A stretch of 64,000 bases of DNA from Paenibacillus oceani. Lineage in GTDB: Bacteria; Bacillota; Bacilli; Paenibacillales; NBRC-103111. The stretch covers positions 1 to 64,000 of the forward strand of contig NZ_JACXJA010000011.1 in assembly GCF_014705615.1 (NCBI RefSeq), written 5' to 3'. The number at the start of each line of letters is the position of its first letter. Position 1 is the first letter of the stretch. Position numbers and translations under genes: made by a program. Shown one piece after another: positions 26,585 through 36,035 of this stretch. Below the pieces are notes generated by a model. It was not told the origin of the DNA and made no database searches. It saw nothing but the letters and a program-made list of their open reading frames with translations.

Positions 26585-27466
26585 TCAGCGGCTCTGTTCC
26601 CGGTATTTCCCCGGCGGGCAGCCGACCTCCCGGGTGAAGGTCCGGCTGAACGAGGCGGCATCTTCATAGCCGACAAGCTCGGCGATCTGATTGATCTTCT
26701 CGTCCGTCTCGACGAGCAGACGCTTCGCTCGTTCCATGCGGATTCGCTGAACGTAACCGATCACGCTCGTCCCGAGGTGGCGGTTGAACTGCCGGTTCAA
26801 CTGCCGGACGCCGATGTAGAACAGCTCGGACAGCAGCGGCAGCGTAATTTTCTGATCGTAATGCCGCTCGACGTAACCGCACACCCGGCGAACAAGCAGC
26901 TCGCTGGAACTCGGCATGCCGATGTTCGTATTCCGTTCGTTGTAATACCGGGACAGCAGGATGAACAGCTCGGTCATCCTCAGTTGGACCAGCGCCTGAT
27001 ATCCGGGTTTCTGCTGCTGCATCTCCTGGTGCAGCTCCTCGAGAATTCCCTTCGTCTTATCCGCCGTCTCGCCGCGCAGCTTCAGCTTGTGGTAAAACCG
27101 GGCGTCCCCGTTCAGGAACGGCTGAACGTAGAAGAAGTCGAGCCTATCTGACAGACTCAGCTCGCGCAACAAGTACACCGGAATGAAGCCGGGCTCGAAC
27201 AAACAGTTAATGACCTGAATGTTCTGCCCCGCTCCCACCATATAACCGTGTTTCTCCCCGGGGTTGATGATGAACACATCCCCCTCCCCGATCTCGTAGG
27301 AGATGTCCTGAAACAGGTGGGTTGCCCGCCCCGAGGCTACGTAGATCAGCTCCACGAACTCATGGATGTGCAGATGGGGCATATCGCGTTCATCGTGGCG
27401 GTTGCGCTGAATCCAGAAAGGAAAGTTGCGCGGATGCTTGTATTGGTTTAACGATTTGATCAACAT
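26585..27466 (-). CDS. AraC family transcriptional regulator
   Basis: A 293-residue regulator. Residues 25-150 form a cupin-type sensor domain (MPHLHIHEFVELIYVASG, INPGEKHGY). Residues 190-290 carry two AraC helix-turn-helix units (KITLPLLSELFYIGVRQLNR, INQIAELVGYEDAASFSRTF). It probably controls sugar-use genes, perhaps the binding protein and hydrolase locus 1.5-6 kb away, but no operator was found to prove it. Confidence 0.92.
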   Translation of the reverse strand: MLIKSLNQYKHPRNFPFWIQRNRHDERDMPHLHIHEFVELIYVASGRATHLFQDISYEIGEGDVFIINPGEKHGYMVGAGQNIQVINCLFEPGFIPVYLLRELSLSDRLDFFYVQPFLNGDARFYHKLKLRGETADKTKGILEELHQEMQQQKPGYQALVQLRMTELFILLSRYYNERNTNIGMPSSSELLVRRVCGYVERHYDQKITLPLLSELFYIGVRQLNRQFNRHLGTSVIGYVQRIRMERAKRLLVETDEKINQIAELVGYEDAASFSRTFTREVGCPPGKYREQSR

Positions 27467-27868
27467 ACGGACGGCACCCCGTTTCCGTTAGGTTGGTTGG
27501 GTCGGTAAGGTGAGTTCGGCACCTCGGACAATCTTTTATGCAAGCGCCTTCACAAAAATGTTGCAGGAGCAGGGATGTAACTCTCTTGCATTCGACTATA
27601 CGGAGAATTTACTGGATTTGTCAATCCATAAAGACGAGGGTTCGCCGACCGAATGTGTTCTGCGGAAAATGACCGTTTCTGCATAGCGAAAGTCCATAAT
27701 TTCCATATACAGGATCGTCCGGCCGTGGTACTTTGAGTTCATTGGGAAAGAGACCGTTTTCTTTGCAACCGTAGTTTTCGTAAACCTGCTACTGGTGTGC
27801 AACACGCCAGGCTTGCCGCCCGGAAGTCACTGGACCGTTATTCGTGGATATAGAGGAGGCGCCTCAAG
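27467..27868. other. Divergent intergenic region
   Basis: Lies between the AraC gene and the exported beta-helix gene. TGCAAGCGCCTTCA at 27538-27551 is a poor match (two mismatches) to a catabolite-response element. No gene is seen. Confidence 0.35.
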
Positions 27869-29589
27869 ATGGATCGCAAAATGAGCAGAAGGGTATTGCT
27901 CGGCTCGGCGGGTGCGGCCGGGGCCGCCCTGATCGCAGGCAGCCTGCTGACCCTGGATCACGCCGACGCATCGGGCGACGATAAGATCCGGACTGTCAGC
28001 GACATCACGGAGCTGCAAAGCTTAACCGCTGCGCACGAAGGGCAACAGATCGTTACTCGCGGTTATTACGCGGCGGGCGATGGCGGCGGAGCCGTCTACA
28101 CCGTGGTCAGCACATCGGCTTACGCGGGCACGCCGGATCAGATCATCGATTTCCTTCTCGCCGCTTCGGGCAAAGTGGCGGTTATGAACGTTTCCGGCGG
28201 TATCCATATGAAGCAAGCGGGCGTTCAATCGGGAGTCGACTGTACCGCCAGAGTGAAGGCGGCCTATGCCAGAAACGCCGCGCATTATTATTACGAAGGC
28301 GATCTGGCCCCGCTCATCGATTGCGCCGATCCCGCTTATCCGGCCAGCAAGTTCGGCGGGGGAATTCAACCGCCCAGCAACAGCTATCATTGGTTCGACG
28401 GGCTCTTTAAATTTCAGGCGAAGCCTAACGGGTTAGCCGAATACGTGCTGTTTAATCTGCAAGGACGCGAGCATGTGACGCTGGTGCGCCCGTGGATTGT
28501 CGGCGATGTGCAGACGCATACCGGGACGAGCGGCGAATGGGGATTCGGGTATTACATCGGCAACAATTCGGCCGCCAGCACCCTTCCGATCCCCGAGCAC
28601 ATTACGCTGCAGGACTGCATCGCCGATTCCAACCGGCGGCAGGGCTTGTCCGTCACGGCGGTGAAGCAAGGGAGAGTCGTCGGCGGCAGCTACAGCCGCA
28701 CAGGCGCGATCTTGTCTACGCCTCCGGCGTACGGCATCGATATCGAACCGAATGCGGTAGCGAGCGCTTATATCGATATTTCACTAATCGATGTGCAGAC
28801 GAGCCACAACCTTCGGGGAGGACTGCAACTCGTGCCCGGCTTCCTCTCGGGTCCGGCGGTCGCCGATCCGTTCTTCAACGTATATGTGGAAAACTACCGT
28901 TCCCTCGAGGACGGCCCCGTCGGTGCGCTGCGATTTGCCTATCCCGACTTGTCCAACGGCGGCATCCGGTTGAACCGGAAAATATTCGGGCAAATCGTCA
29001 TCCGGAAAGCGACGATTCTCCATTCCAAACGAAAAGGAGTCGAATGGGCCCGGTGGATTCCGAATGCGCCGGAGGTGGTCGGCACCGATATTTCAGTCAT
29101 CGATCCGAATATGGAGGGGATTACGAATCCGGCCAGCAACGGAGAACGGTCCGGCTTCTCGATCAACGTCACAGCGGATGATGTAAGCAAAGGAATGACG
29201 GGCCCGGGCGCGATCACCCTGATCCGCCCTCAAGCGATCGACAGGCGGACAGCGTCAAGCTGCAATTCGCCGGAGTTCGTCCCCGCTTCGAGCTCAATCA
29301 GAGTGTGACCTTAACGGACGGAGCGCTGGCTGGTGTAGAGCTGTTTCTACCTGCCGCTCAGACGGGCTCTGTGGACGTCCATCTACCGGATGCCGGCAAG
29401 TCGTTGGGACTCGAATACGTAGTAGTCAACGGTTCACAGGCAGGCGGCCTCCTTAACCTCGTCGCGAGCGGAACGAATAACCTCAAGGAAAACGGGCTTC
29501 CCGGCGTCACTCAGCTGGCGGTCAGTCCCGGCGACGCTTATTGCCTGCGGGCACTGGTACCTGGTGTTTGGTCGGTGGGGAGGTTGTAG
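27869..29589 (+). pseudogene. Tat-exported right-handed beta-helix protein, frameshifted
   Basis: The first 479 codons encode a twin-arginine signal (MSRRVLLGSAGAAGAAL), then a pectate-lyase-like beta-helix region with repeated NGGIRL/GIDIEP-type turns. The frame stops at 29308. From about 29240 another frame continues the protein (ADSVKLQFAGVRPRFELNQ, then TLTDGALAGVELFLPA) to 29589. A one-base loss (or two-base gain) near 29238-29245 explains this. The repaired protein would have about 573 residues. The ATG at 27869 follows GAGGAGG. It may be polysaccharide-active, in keeping with the adjoining glycan locus. Confidence 0.7.
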
Positions 29590-29640
29590 GGGTTGGCAGA
29601 GTAGGCAGTATGAAGAGACTGTGATGAATGATAGACTAAT

Positions 29641-29682
29641 AACCCACCTTTGACCGGAAGGTTTAAGGCGGGTTTTATTTTA
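29641..29682 (+). terminator. Terminator of the beta-helix gene
   Basis: AACCCACCTT pairs with AAGGCGGGTT (one mismatch), followed by TTATTTTACTT. Confidence 0.7.
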
Positions 29683-29815
29683 CTTCTTGGGTCTTAGACT
29701 TGGTACGGCATTAGGCTAAGAGGGCAATATCGTTCAACTATAATTGTTTTCTCTACCCTGGTTGTCAGCAAAAATGTTAAAATCTACCTATACAAAACAG
29801 ATAGGGAGTTAAGTG

Positions 29816-30334
29816 ATGAGCAAAGGAAAAATCGTATTCTTAAACGGCGTAACCAGTTCGGGAAAAACATCTATCGTAGATGCCATTCAGTTAAAGTCGG
29901 ATGAATTTTATTATGTTGTTGCAAATGATCTATTTGAAGAAATGATAGGTGAACGTTATCTTCGTGAAGATTACTGGAAGTATTTAAGTGATGCTATTGT
30001 CATGATGTATCATACCGCCAGACTTTTTTCTGACCATGGCAAGAATGTACTGATTGACGGCATCTTGGTAGAACGACCTGAAATTAAACCTCACTATGAA
30101 AAAGTAAAAACCATCTTTACCGGATATCCTCTTTATATCTTTGAATTGTTTTGCCCTTTGGAAATTTGCCGTCAACGAAATATACGACGTGGAAATAGAA
30201 CCGAAGACCAATCGGATGAGCAACACAAATTGATGGCAGCAGATATACAATATATATGTACTGTCCACACACATGTAAATACCCCGGAAAAATGCGCAGA
30301 TGCGATTCTGCAAAAACTCGCCTCGCTCGACTGA
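29816..30334 (+). CDS. Chloramphenicol-phosphotransferase-like P-loop kinase
   Basis: A 172-residue P-loop protein of the CPT family. Walker A is GVTSSGKTS (residues 11-19). LIDGILVERPE and CPLEICRQRNIRRGNRTEDQ match the CPT lid region. Members phosphorylate chloramphenicol or unknown small molecules; resistance is not shown. The ATG at 29816 has GGGAG 7 bases upstream, better than the GTG at 29813. It lies in an A+T-rich patch (29.7-31.2 kb) unlike its neighbours, so horizontal gain is possible. Confidence 0.85.
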   Translation: MSKGKIVFLNGVTSSGKTSIVDAIQLKSDEFYYVVANDLFEEMIGERYLREDYWKYLSDAIVMMYHTARLFSDHGKNVLIDGILVERPEIKPHYEKVKTIFTGYPLYIFELFCPLEICRQRNIRRGNRTEDQSDEQHKLMAADIQYICTVHTHVNTPEKCADAILQKLASLD

Positions 30335-30429
30335 GCATGCAAGACCGGGCGGATAAATTGCTCAACGGACTACGATAGCTCTCAACTTTCCGTTTAGCGA
30401 ATTGTGTTTGTAATTCCATCGTCAAGACT

Positions 30430-31020
30430 CTATAGAGATTTCATCCAACCGACGACCTTGCCTTTAATCGTTTCTTTGGGCTGTGGTTCGGTAAATCCGC
30501 TTCTCCACCATACATCGCTTGCGAGAAGAAATTGCCCTTCTAAGAGTAAGATCTGCTGATCCAGATTCAGAGCTTGGTCGGTTCCATTAATAAATCCGTC
30601 GGTATAATATTCTTTGCCATATAAGGTATCAAGCAAACGATCATTAATGTAGATCTGGCCCTTCTTCACCTTGAGAGTTTCTCCGGGCAGAGCAACTACC
30701 CTAGAGACATCGTACTCTGCTCTTTTTTTATTATTAATCTCTTCTTCGGTTGCATTCGTTTTGTAATAAACGACATCGCCTCTAGCAATTTCCCGACTCT
30801 TGTAGTAGTCAGGGTCTATTACTAGAGTCGAGCTTGCAGCGTACTGCTCAGAACGATACATGCCATCGTGATGAATTCGATGTGTGATCTGACCGGGACC
30901 CTTTTGTTCAAGTAACGGCAGTTCGTATTTTGTAAACTCATCTACGATCGGCTTTTTGGTGTTGCAGCCCGCTAAGAGTATCATTGCAACAACAGCAACA
31001 ATCAGACCTTTTTTATACAT
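30430..31020 (-). CDS. Signal-peptidase-I-like lipoprotein, catalytic residues lost
   Basis: A 196-residue lipoprotein (MYKKGLIVAVVAMILLAGC, lipobox Cys at 19). The rest follows the S26 signal peptidase I fold: IARGDVVYY, then VSRVVALPGETLKVKKGQIY and INDRLLD. In active enzymes the first box is DSM and the second VKR. Here they read DGM and VSR, so both the Ser and the Lys of the dyad are missing, and the usual GDN box is ASD. It cannot act as a standard Ser-Lys protease. The ATG at 31020 has GGAGG 5 bases upstream. Its role is unknown; a binding or chaperone role is conceivable. Confidence 0.8.
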   Translation of the reverse strand: MYKKGLIVAVVAMILLAGCNTKKPIVDEFTKYELPLLEQKGPGQITHRIHHDGMYRSEQYAASSTLVIDPDYYKSREIARGDVVYYKTNATEEEINNKKRAEYDVSRVVALPGETLKVKKGQIYINDRLLDTLYGKEYYTDGFINGTDQALNLDQQILLLEGQFLLASDVWWRSGFTEPQPKETIKGKVVGWMKSL

Positions 31021-31212
31021 AACAGCCTCCGACTTCTCCGTTGTTGAAGTGCCTTCAACAAACTCACTCCAGGAATCGCTAATACAGTGAAAAGCCTAAT
31101 ACTCTCCTTCATATTGACCTGCAGAGTTATTAAAACATATAATTTCCATATTAGTAATATATTACTTTTATCATGAATAGTACACAACCAAGTCATGGAA
31201 GGACGGTTTTTT

Positions 31213-31962
31213 GTGAAAAAAATTTTCAAACCATTGATATTATTGGCGCTGATCACGATCGCCCTCCCCAATCAAGCTTTTACTTCCAACAAGGTAGAGA
31301 CAACGTTATACTCCTTTAACCTAACCGCGGGTCCTAGTAAGACCCCCTTACATCTGGAAGGCCCTCTTCTGAATTATGACGGAAAAGCCTATGCGCCAGT
31401 CCGAGCATTGGTAGAAAGCATGGGCGGCCAAGTTTCTTACCAAGAGAAGGAACGAAACATCGAGATCGTATTTCCGACGCCCCGGAGCAAGAAATCCGAA
31501 GTAAGCTCCGTAAAGAAGCAAGGAGACTTTACACTTCTCCTTCATTCCAGCAAAAAAACATATGCACATGATGAGCCTTTAGACATATGGGGAACTTTTA
31601 TGTATTCGGGCGAACAGGAAGTTACGATCGGTCATGGAGCTCCCATACTAAGGTTCTACATTACCGACGCCGACGGACATGCATCCGGCGATTTTACCGA
31701 AGACTTTTTGAAAAAGGAGCCGATCGGCAACAATACCGTGTTCACCTCCTCCCTATCGTGGAACCCTCTTATTAATTTGAACTATATGAAGAGCGGGATT
31801 TCAGATTCCAATAACTTCAATGCTGCGTACCCGGAACCGTGGTTATTGGATCAAGGAGTGTATACGGTCGGCATCGTATTCGACAACCTGATAAACGATG
31901 AACGCTTTACGATGGAAACGGAGATCGTCGTTGAAGTGAAAGACGACGGGGACGAGCAATGA
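31213..31962 (+). CDS. Secreted protein with copper-amine-oxidase N-terminal-like domain
   Basis: A 249-residue exported protein. The signal peptide is MKKIFKPLILLALITIALP with cleavage after NQA. Residues 45-90 (LLNYDGKAYAPVRALVESMG) match the copper amine oxidase N-terminal repeat, a common cell-surface module in paenibacilli with no copper or enzyme activity. Residues 105-245 form a beta-rich domain (YAHDEPLDIWGTFMYSG...) of the kind used for protein binding. The GTG at 31213 is chosen: AAGGA lies 10 bases upstream and the protein then starts at the signal. Confidence 0.8.
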   Translation: MKKIFKPLILLALITIALPNQAFTSNKVETTLYSFNLTAGPSKTPLHLEGPLLNYDGKAYAPVRALVESMGGQVSYQEKERNIEIVFPTPRSKKSEVSSVKKQGDFTLLLHSSKKTYAHDEPLDIWGTFMYSGEQEVTIGHGAPILRFYITDADGHASGDFTEDFLKKEPIGNNTVFTSSLSWNPLINLNYMKSGISDSNNFNAAYPEPWLLDQGVYTVGIVFDNLINDERFTMETEIVVEVKDDGDEQ

Positions 31963-32058
31963 ATGCTCAAAGTTGGGGCGACTTCCGTACTTTTACAAAG
32001 CGAGGGCCGCGACCGGCCCACATAGACCGGCCGTCGCCCCTCGCGAAACTCCCCTTTA

Positions 32059-32101
32059 AGTGCGAGTTCAAAAAGTCCGGTTTTCAGTGGGCTTTTTGAA
32101 C
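32059..32101 (-). repeat. Hairpin containing a dispersed 29-base repeat
   Basis: GTTCAAAAAG (32066-32075) pairs with CTTTTTGAAC (32092-32101) 7 bases after the APH-GNAT stop, so it may end that transcript. The stretch 32059-32087 recurs, with one mismatch, in opposite orientation at 37719-37747. Confidence 0.7.
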
Positions 32102-32108
32102 AACCTCT

Positions 32109-33521
32109 TTAACGGGGAATTATCAATTCCCGGGTCACTTCAAGCTGGCTCCGGTCTACTTCCACAAACCCGAAAGAGGCATACAGCCCGGCCGCCCGCT
32201 CATTGTCCGGCCGATGGCCGAGAACGATTTTGTCGCAATTGTGCTTCTCCTTCATATAACGGACAAGCGCCTCCATGCCCGATCGTCCCAAACCTCTGCC
32301 CTGGAACAGCCGGTCGATCATAAACGCCATGATCCAGTAGCTTCCGTCATCCGGATCGACTGCGTACACCGCCAAACCCACCATCTGTTCGCCCGTGTAC
32401 AAAGCAAGCGGCGTAAACCCGCAGTAAGCCGACTCCGCCAGCCAATAGACCGTCTGCACCGGAAAGACGTCGGTCTGCTCCTCCGTGACCTGCAGCTGCG
32501 TACAATCGTACCAATTATCCGCATCGACCGGCTTCAGCTCGACCTTCGGGCGGAACTGATCGCGTATCCGGTCACAATAGCCCATCAGCTTCTCCCGGAG
32601 CTGCAGTGCCCAGTCCGGCGATAGCGACATATCCATCCCCTCTACGCTGCGCAGCAGCCGCGCGAACGTATACAGCGCCTCGAATCTCCGGAACACGGGG
32701 ATCAGGCGAACATCAGATTCGTCCAGTTCCCGGACGGATCTGTACCCGGCCAGAAATGAACGGATGCTTCGCTCCGCTTCTTCTCCCTCCCCCTCCAGAA
32801 GATCGGATATGGCGGACGTCACATCCATCATGTACCAATGGATCATCGCATCGTCAAAATCGATTGCGTAATAACGCGATTCCTCATCGGAATAAAAGAG
32901 GTTATCCGTCTCGAAATCGTAATGGATCAGCCCGGTATGCCCGGTACCCGATGGAAGCTCGGCGAGCTCTCCTCGCAGTCGTTCGAGTTCATGACGAAGC
33001 ACCGTTTCCCTCGGGTAACGTTGCAGCACCGATGCGATAAACGCCAGCGCATCTTCCCAGCTTCTTGGCAAGGCCGTTCCCGACGTATACGTTTTGGATA
33101 ACCTGTGAAGGGAAGCGAGAGTTTTCCCCCACCCCGCCAGATGGGCATCTGACATCGAAGCAATCGGGACATGTTTGCCCTTGGCTTGCTCAAACACCAC
33201 CCCGTAGTATAAACCGTCCTCCGTTAATACCGTTTCGATCCAGACTCCGTTCGTAGAGCGGACCGGAGCGACGGTCGGATAGCCGTGATCCAGCAAATAC
33301 AGCATGAAATCCAACTCGGCCTGAATCCGGCTGACCGTCTTGTCCGTTTCATGGATGAACCGGAGCCAATGCCGTTTACCGTCCCTCTCGAAATGGTAAA
33401 CAAAATTGCTGCTCGCCCTCCAGAACGTTAACGTCCCTTCGTCATGCGCCCAGCGCTCGATCAGCAGTTTGGCGGGCGCGTCGTGCTCCAGCCCTTTTAT
33501 CATATTTGTCAGCAGCATCAT
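32109..33521 (-). CDS. Aminoglycoside-phosphotransferase-like kinase fused to GNAT acetyltransferase
   Basis: A 470-residue two-domain protein. Residues 1-320 are an APH/choline-kinase-like fold: GLIHYDFETDNLFY holds the catalytic Asp and Asn, and YAIDFDD the metal-binding DFD. Residues 325-470 are a GNAT domain close to spermine/spermidine acetyltransferases (MIDRLFQGRGLGRSGMEALV for acetyl-CoA, LGHRPDNERAAGLYASFGF). It would phosphorylate and acetylate small molecules, perhaps the same one. The ATG at 33521 has GGGAGG 10 bases upstream; the ATG at 33539 overlaps that site. Confidence 0.88.
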   Translation of the reverse strand: MMLLTNMIKGLEHDAPAKLLIERWAHDEGTLTFWRASSNFVYHFERDGKRHWLRFIHETDKTVSRIQAELDFMLYLLDHGYPTVAPVRSTNGVWIETVLTEDGLYYGVVFEQAKGKHVPIASMSDAHLAGWGKTLASLHRLSKTYTSGTALPRSWEDALAFIASVLQRYPRETVLRHELERLRGELAELPSGTGHTGLIHYDFETDNLFYSDEESRYYAIDFDDAMIHWYMMDVTSAISDLLEGEGEEAERSIRSFLAGYRSVRELDESDVRLIPVFRRFEALYTFARLLRSVEGMDMSLSPDWALQLREKLMGYCDRIRDQFRPKVELKPVDADNWYDCTQLQVTEEQTDVFPVQTVYWLAESAYCGFTPLALYTGEQMVGLAVYAVDPDDGSYWIMAFMIDRLFQGRGLGRSGMEALVRYMKEKHNCDKIVLGHRPDNERAAGLYASFGFVEVDRSQLEVTRELIIPR

Positions 33522-33539
33522 GTCCGTCTTGCCTCCCAT

Positions 33540-33922
33540 ATGCCTAATGAGAGGTGTTACTACATAAGCTGAACTCCTGGGGTTTACCGACTCCGCTTAA
33601 CCATGGAGGCCATTAGTTCAACTAATAATTCACGAGCAAAGCCCTCTCACCGGCTGTTTTATGAATGTGTACGCATGCAAACATCATCACTCCTTCAAGT
33701 GTAGTAGAGATCGCCGACTGATCGATATAGCTGTGCGGCGCTTCCCTCATGGAACATTGTCTGTGATATCGTTAGCTGCATAAAGATACCATTTGTATGA
33801 AATTGATTTTTCCGGGGAACCCGAAGGATAAATTTAACTTATAACGAACTTTTTCCATGTTTGGGGAGTCGTATAAGGATAACGTCCGTCCGAGGTAACG
33901 CGGGATAAGAGGGGTGCATGTA
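33540..33922. other. Intergenic, nothing recognised
   Basis: Divergent region between the APH-GNAT gene and a secreted-protein gene. No repeat, operator or gene is clear. Confidence 0.4.
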
Positions 33923-34666
33923 ATGAACGTAAGCCGGACATGTTACATCGCTTGGCTGCTGGTACTCCTATTGGGACACAGCTCAGATGAACGGAATTAC
34001 ACGCCCGCTAAAACGCACAAAGAAGCTCACGGCACTATAGGAACAGAACAAGCAGCCGAAACGGTACAGTTAGCTGCTCTCCGGGACATTTACCTGACGG
34101 CTGAAAGCATGCCGAAGGGCGATTTATTGGAGGGAATAACCGTTACTAGCGGAGATCGGAGCAGACAATTCGACTGGGCCACGGTTACTAACCCCATTTA
34201 CTCTCCCCGGTTGTACGCCGTCGATCTGAATGCCGATGCAAACGATGAAATCATCGTCATCCTAACGATAGGAACCGGGACCGGCGTGCTCGAGGAAGAC
34301 ATTCATGTGCTGGACGCGATGCTTAACGAGATCCTCGTTGAAGACCCGGTAGCCTGGATCGAGCAACAAACAACGAATAAGATCATCAGCAGTGATAATC
34401 AGATATCCGTCCAGTTGGATGTACAAGGGACTCGCGTGGAGAATGTCTATAACCGGTCTGATGCCGGCAGTTGGAACGAAGCCCTGGGCTTCGGCTCGAT
34501 CGTCAAATACGATGTAAAGGGTCAGCAAATAACGGCGCGTGTATCAGCTCAAGCATCTCCCACTGTTTTTGTTGGGGATTTAGAAGTGACGTATACTTCC
34601 TCCGGCTTCGTCCTCCGATGCGGCTTGATCCAGTTTGCAGACTTTGATGAGGAGAGGAATGGCTGA
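33923..34666 (+). CDS. Hypothetical protein, former lipoprotein signal
   Basis: A 247-residue protein. The start has a signal-like segment (YIAWLLVLLLGHSSD) in which the lipobox Cys appears replaced by His. The body includes LYAVDLNADANDEIIVILTI, an Asp-rich calcium-loop-like strand seen in many secreted Paenibacillus proteins. No enzyme family recognised. The ATG at 33923 lies behind AGAGGGG. Single gene. Confidence 0.6.
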   Translation: MNVSRTCYIAWLLVLLLGHSSDERNYTPAKTHKEAHGTIGTEQAAETVQLAALRDIYLTAESMPKGDLLEGITVTSGDRSRQFDWATVTNPIYSPRLYAVDLNADANDEIIVILTIGTGTGVLEEDIHVLDAMLNEILVEDPVAWIEQQTTNKIISSDNQISVQLDVQGTRVENVYNRSDAGSWNEALGFGSIVKYDVKGQQITARVSAQASPTVFVGDLEVTYTSSGFVLRCGLIQFADFDEERNG

Positions 34667-34735
34667 TGGAAAATAGGACCGAATAGCGGCGAGCGGCCGT
34701 TCACAGAAAAACTTGGAAGGCGGCTTGCTCCCCAA

Positions 34736-34763
34736 ACAAAAAAAGCGGGACGTCCGCCCCGCT
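34736..34763 (-). terminator. Terminator after the Fic gene
   Basis: Minus strand AGCGGGG (34763-34757) pairs with TCCCGCT (34750-34744), then a TTTTTTTG tail. It starts directly at the Fic stop codon and would end the whole row of genes from 37572. Confidence 0.8.
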
Positions 34764-34764
34764 G

Positions 34765-35505
34765 TTACTTCACGACTGAAATATATCTTTGCAGGCTATC
34801 CTTTACACAATCGCCTATAAGTTCGAGAAAGGGATTCAAATTGCCGTTTTTGCTTGCCTCTTCCAGGCTTTCATAGTAGTTCAGGCGAGCCTCGCTGGCC
34901 GCTTTGACAATAGCGGGCGGATAGCCATGCTTCATTAAAATTAAATTCATTAACAACCGTGCCGTTCTCCCGTTGCCGTCCGAAAAAGGATGGATGTAAA
35001 CAAATTTGAAATGAAACTCAGCAGCAAGATTAACCGGGTGCAAGATGTCTTTATGCTCCTCATACCATTGAACCAATTGCTCCATTTGTTCCTGGACCAG
35101 CGTATAGTGCGGAGGGGTGTGCTGAGAGCCGGATATGAACATATGAATCGTCCGATAGTGACCGGCATTAGCATCATCTATATTTGTAAGTACCAGCTGG
35201 TGAACCGATTTTATTACATGCTCCGTTAGTTCGATACTCCGGTGAACGATATCTTGAACGTAACTGATCGCTTCCGAGTGATTGATAACCTCGAAATGTT
35301 CCCTAAGTTTTTTGCCGCCGATCGTGAGCCCTTGTTCTAATACAAGTTTGGTCTCGAGCAGGCTTAATGTGTTACCTTCGATTGCGTTTGAGTTATAGGT
35401 CCACTCTACCCGATAAACTTCATCCAGGTTCCTAACTGCCGCAGACGGCAAAGGTCTACACCGATCCAGCTCTTCCTTTAGCTCATTAAGAAGGTCTACA
35501 TTCAT
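34765..35505 (-). CDS. Fic family AMPylase
   Basis: A 246-residue Fic protein. The active-site motif is HPFSDGNGRTARLL (about residues 171-184). The inhibitory motif SNAIEGN at residues 39-45 has the [ST]xxxE[GN] pattern, N-terminal to the Fic core, so this is a class II self-inhibited Fic. Fic enzymes attach AMP (or related groups) to target hydroxyls. The ATG at 35505 has GGGAGGAGGGGG upstream. It lies 75 bases after a row of four tightly packed unknown genes on the same strand and may share their transcript. Confidence 0.93.
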   Translation of the reverse strand: MNVDLLNELKEELDRCRPLPSAAVRNLDEVYRVEWTYNSNAIEGNTLSLLETKLVLEQGLTIGGKKLREHFEVINHSEAISYVQDIVHRSIELTEHVIKSVHQLVLTNIDDANAGHYRTIHMFISGSQHTPPHYTLVQEQMEQLVQWYEEHKDILHPVNLAAEFHFKFVYIHPFSDGNGRTARLLMNLILMKHGYPPAIVKAASEARLNYYESLEEASKNGNLNPFLELIGDCVKDSLQRYISVVK

Positions 35506-35580
35506 AATCCCCCTCCTCCCTGGACCGCCCGCTTCGGCGCACGGGTTACCGCAGCGGCCCAGCGGATATGGAAGACAGCC

Positions 35581-36012
35581 TTACGTTGTTACGTTCTCGA
35601 ACAATACGGGAAGCCCGTCCGAGCGGTTGAGATGAAAGAATACGATAAACGTGTCTACCGAACGATCGCCATGTTTTGTTTTTTTGAGCATCTTTCTGCT
35701 TCTGTTCAGAATATAGTCCTTATGGTTCATCGAGAACATAAAACCTAAGCCGGACGTCATGGTAAACTTCTCCAGGTGGATCAGTCGGGTATATACCAGA
35801 GCAGAGCCCTGCACGCTTCCGCTTAAACCTCGATCGACCAGTTTGACAGGTTGGTTCGAACTGTGGAGCACATCATGCAGTACGAGAACCCCTTCCTTCT
35901 GATCGACCTCCGTTATCTCATACAGCGATGACTCCGATTGAAGCATAGCTGCCAGCAATTCCTTTTCCAAAGGGTCCTCCGAAAGATGGTTGTCTGCGAA
36001 TCGGGATAACAG
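35581..36012 (-). CDS. Hypothetical protein, probable CTG start
   Basis: A 143-residue soluble protein (SRFADNHLSEDP..., YEITEVDQKEGVLVLHDVLH, LIHLEKFTMTSGLGFMFS). The reading frame continues upstream of the first canonical codon (TTG at 35970) to a CTG at 36012, which has GGGAGG exactly 8 bases before it; no ATG, GTG or TTG occurs between. No family is recognised with certainty. It is the fourth gene of a packed operon, 23 bases after the previous stop. Confidence 0.6.
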   Translation of the reverse strand: MLSRFADNHLSEDPLEKELLAAMLQSESSLYEITEVDQKEGVLVLHDVLHSSNQPVKLVDRGLSGSVQGSALVYTRLIHLEKFTMTSGLGFMFSMNHKDYILNRSRKMLKKTKHGDRSVDTFIVFFHLNRSDGLPVLFENVTT

Positions 36013-36035
36013 GCTCTTACCCTCCCGTATATTTC

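Noticed and set aside
27538-27551. Possible catabolite-response element TGCAAGCGCCTTCA
   Set aside because: Two mismatches at defined positions and no clear promoter beside it.
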